The notes under the pieces were generated by a model. That model worked only from the letters and a program-made list of their open reading frames with translations. It was not told the DNA's origin and made no database searches. A DNA stretch of 13,845 nt, from contig CAYWJH010000087.1 of the NCBI GenBank assembly GCA_964458555.1, positions 1 to 13,845 on the forward strand. The letters are read 5' to 3'. The position numbers and the translations under genes are program-made. Below are positions 12,766 to 13,845 of the stretch, in pieces; the stretch's first letter is position 1, and every line of letters starts with the position of its first letter. The stretch is from SLST01 sp964458555 (lineage in GTDB: Bacteria > Spirochaetota > Spirochaetia > DSM-27196 > SLST01).

Positions 12766-13845
12766 ATGTCACGAACGCGCGTCATCATCGAGCATATCCG
12801 TCCTTCGGTGGACGGCGGTCTGTTCCCGGCGAAGCGAATCGCCGGCGACCGGGTTCCCATCCGCGCCGATATCTACGCCGACGGGCACGACCTCATCCGC
12901 GCGGTCGCGCGCTACCGCCCGGGCGACGACGCGGACTTCGAGGAGGTGGAGCTCCAACCGCTCGGCAACGACGCCTGGCTCGGGCACATCGCCGTCGAGG
13001 AGATCGGTCTCTACGAGTTCACCGTCGAAGCTTGGGTCGATCACTACGACACCTGGATCGACGGGCTGCGCAAGAAGGTGGAGGTCGACTCGCACACCGA
13101 CGTCGACCTGATGATCGGCGCCGCACTGCTCAAGGGTGCCGCGGCGCGCGCCGACGGCGAGGCGCGCCGAACGCTCATGACCGCCGCCGATCTCTTCGAG
13201 TCCGACGCAGCGCCGCTGCAGGAGCGGGCCGGGCGGGCGCTCGACGAAGACCTCGTGGCGCTCGTCCGCCGCTATCCGGACCGGTCGCTCGCCACGCGCG
13301 CCGATACGCGCTACCGGATACGCGTCGATCCACCGCACGCGCGGTTCAGCGCCTGGTACGAGATGTTTCCGCGTAGCACGTGGGACCTGTCGAGCGTGGG
13401 CGGCGCAGGCGGAGACAGCCGCGCGAACGCGGAGGCCGCGCACGGGAGCTTTCGCGACGCGATCGCCCGCCTCGACTACGTGGCTGACCTCGGATTCGAC
13501 GTGCTCTACCTGCCGCCCGTTCATCCGATCGGTCTGGCGTTCCGCAAGGGCCGCAACAACGCGCTCGTCGCGAAGGCCGACGACCCCGGCTCGCCCTGGG
13601 CCATCGGCGGTCCTGAGGGTGGACACACGTCCATCCACCCCGACCTGGGTACGGAGGAAGACTTCCGCGCGCTCGTGGAGGCCGCCGGCGAGCGCGGGAT
13701 CCGTGTGGCGCTGGATATCGCGTTCCAGTGCTCCCCAGACCATCCCTGGGTGAGCGAGCACCCCGACTGGTTCGTTCGGCGACCCGACGGGTCGATCCAG
13801 TACGCCGAGAATCCCCCCAAGAAGTACCAGGACATCTATCCGATC
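12766..13845 (+). CDS. glgE: GlgE: alpha-1,4-glucan:maltose-1-phosphate maltosyltransferase (N-terminal part)
   Basis: The first 360 codons of GlgE, running off the window (full length is usually about 650-700). GlgE transfers maltosyl units from alpha-maltose 1-phosphate to alpha-1,4-glucan, the last step of the trehalose-to-glucan route. Residues 1 to about 190 form the N-terminal DUF3416-type beta domain plus helices. The GH13 barrel begins near RFSAWYEMFPRS (193-204), followed by DVLYLPPVHPIG (245-256), FRKGRNN (259-265), IHPDLGT (290-296) and DIAFQCSPDHPWV (317-329), all characteristic of GlgE. The catalytic Asp and Glu lie beyond the edge. ATG 12766 has GGGAGG at 12756-12761. Whether treS, mak or glgB follow cannot be seen. 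Confidence 0.95.
   Translation, partial: MSRTRVIIEHIRPSVDGGLFPAKRIAGDRVPIRADIYADGHDLIRAVARYRPGDDADFEEVELQPLGNDAWLGHIAVEEIGLYEFTVEAWVDHYDTWIDGLRKKVEVDSHTDVDLMIGAALLKGAAARADGEARRTLMTAADLFESDAAPLQERAGRALDEDLVALVRRYPDRSLATRADTRYRIRVDPPHARFSAWYEMFPRSTWDLSSVGGAGGDSRANAEAAHGSFRDAIARLDYVADLGFDVLYLPPVHPIGLAFRKGRNNALVAKADDPGSPWAIGGPEGGHTSIHPDLGTEEDFRALVEAAGERGIRVALDIAFQCSPDHPWVSEHPDWFVRRPDGSIQYAENPPKKYQDIYPI

Overview
The window is GC-rich bacterial chromosomal DNA with tightly packed genes, frequent GTG starts and several 1-13 nt gene overlaps. A run of exactly 100 Ns (2180-2279) shows that it comes from a draft or metagenome-derived scaffold. The phylum cannot be fixed from this sequence. The long E. 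coli-like (class II) ketol-acid reductoisomerase, the GlgE trehalose/alpha-glucan enzyme and the acid-sugar genes would fit several GC-rich lineages; a spirochaete is only a weak guess.

Layout: (1) 62-2157 holds a divergent pair, an HpcH/HpaI-family aldolase (minus) and a glucarate dehydratase-like enolase-superfamily enzyme (plus), which together make a plausible D-glucarate dissimilation module. (2) 2156-2384 is a 50-bp tandem repeat whose unit encodes two hairpins; the assembly gap lies inside it. (3) 2424-3190 is an MNT/HEPN (MntA/HepT) toxin-antitoxin operon. The nucleotidyltransferase antitoxin looks intact, but the HEPN toxin has an internal deletion and frameshift that removes its RX4-6H active site. 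(4) 3267-4727 is ilvC. (5) 4769-6280 (minus) is a ModF-like protein with two ABC ATPase domains. (6) 6352-9880 (plus) is a translationally coupled operon: DUF1537 sugar-acid kinase, PdxA2-type dehydrogenase, and a second, divergent DUF1537 kinase, which suggests four-carbon acid-sugar (tetronate) catabolism. (7) 9888-11533 (minus) is a deoC-like aldolase overlapping a short-chain dehydrogenase. (8) 11632-12600 (minus) is an uncharacterised Cys-containing protein that resembles the BtrH N-terminal/papain-like group. (9) 12766-13845 (plus) is the N-terminal half of glgE, cut by the window edge.

The main theme is catabolism of oxidised and phosphorylated sugars. GlucD and the aldolase would split a hexarate to pyruvate and tartronate semialdehyde. 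The DUF1537-PdxA2 genes would phosphorylate and oxidise a tetronate towards DHAP. DeoC and the SDR could handle a related aldol product.

Reading the promoters by eye gives a coherent pattern. Three operon-leading genes that lack a Shine-Dalgarno (mntA, modF, first DUF1537 kinase) each have a candidate -10 box placed so that transcription would start at or within a base of a start codon. Genes inside operons, and hpcH, deoC and glgE, have clear Shine-Dalgarnos, in short predicted leaders where a promoter can be proposed. No wholly new system is obvious. The best leads are the hairpin repeat array, the decayed HepT beside an intact MntA, the double-kinase tetronate operon, and the possible leaderless starts.
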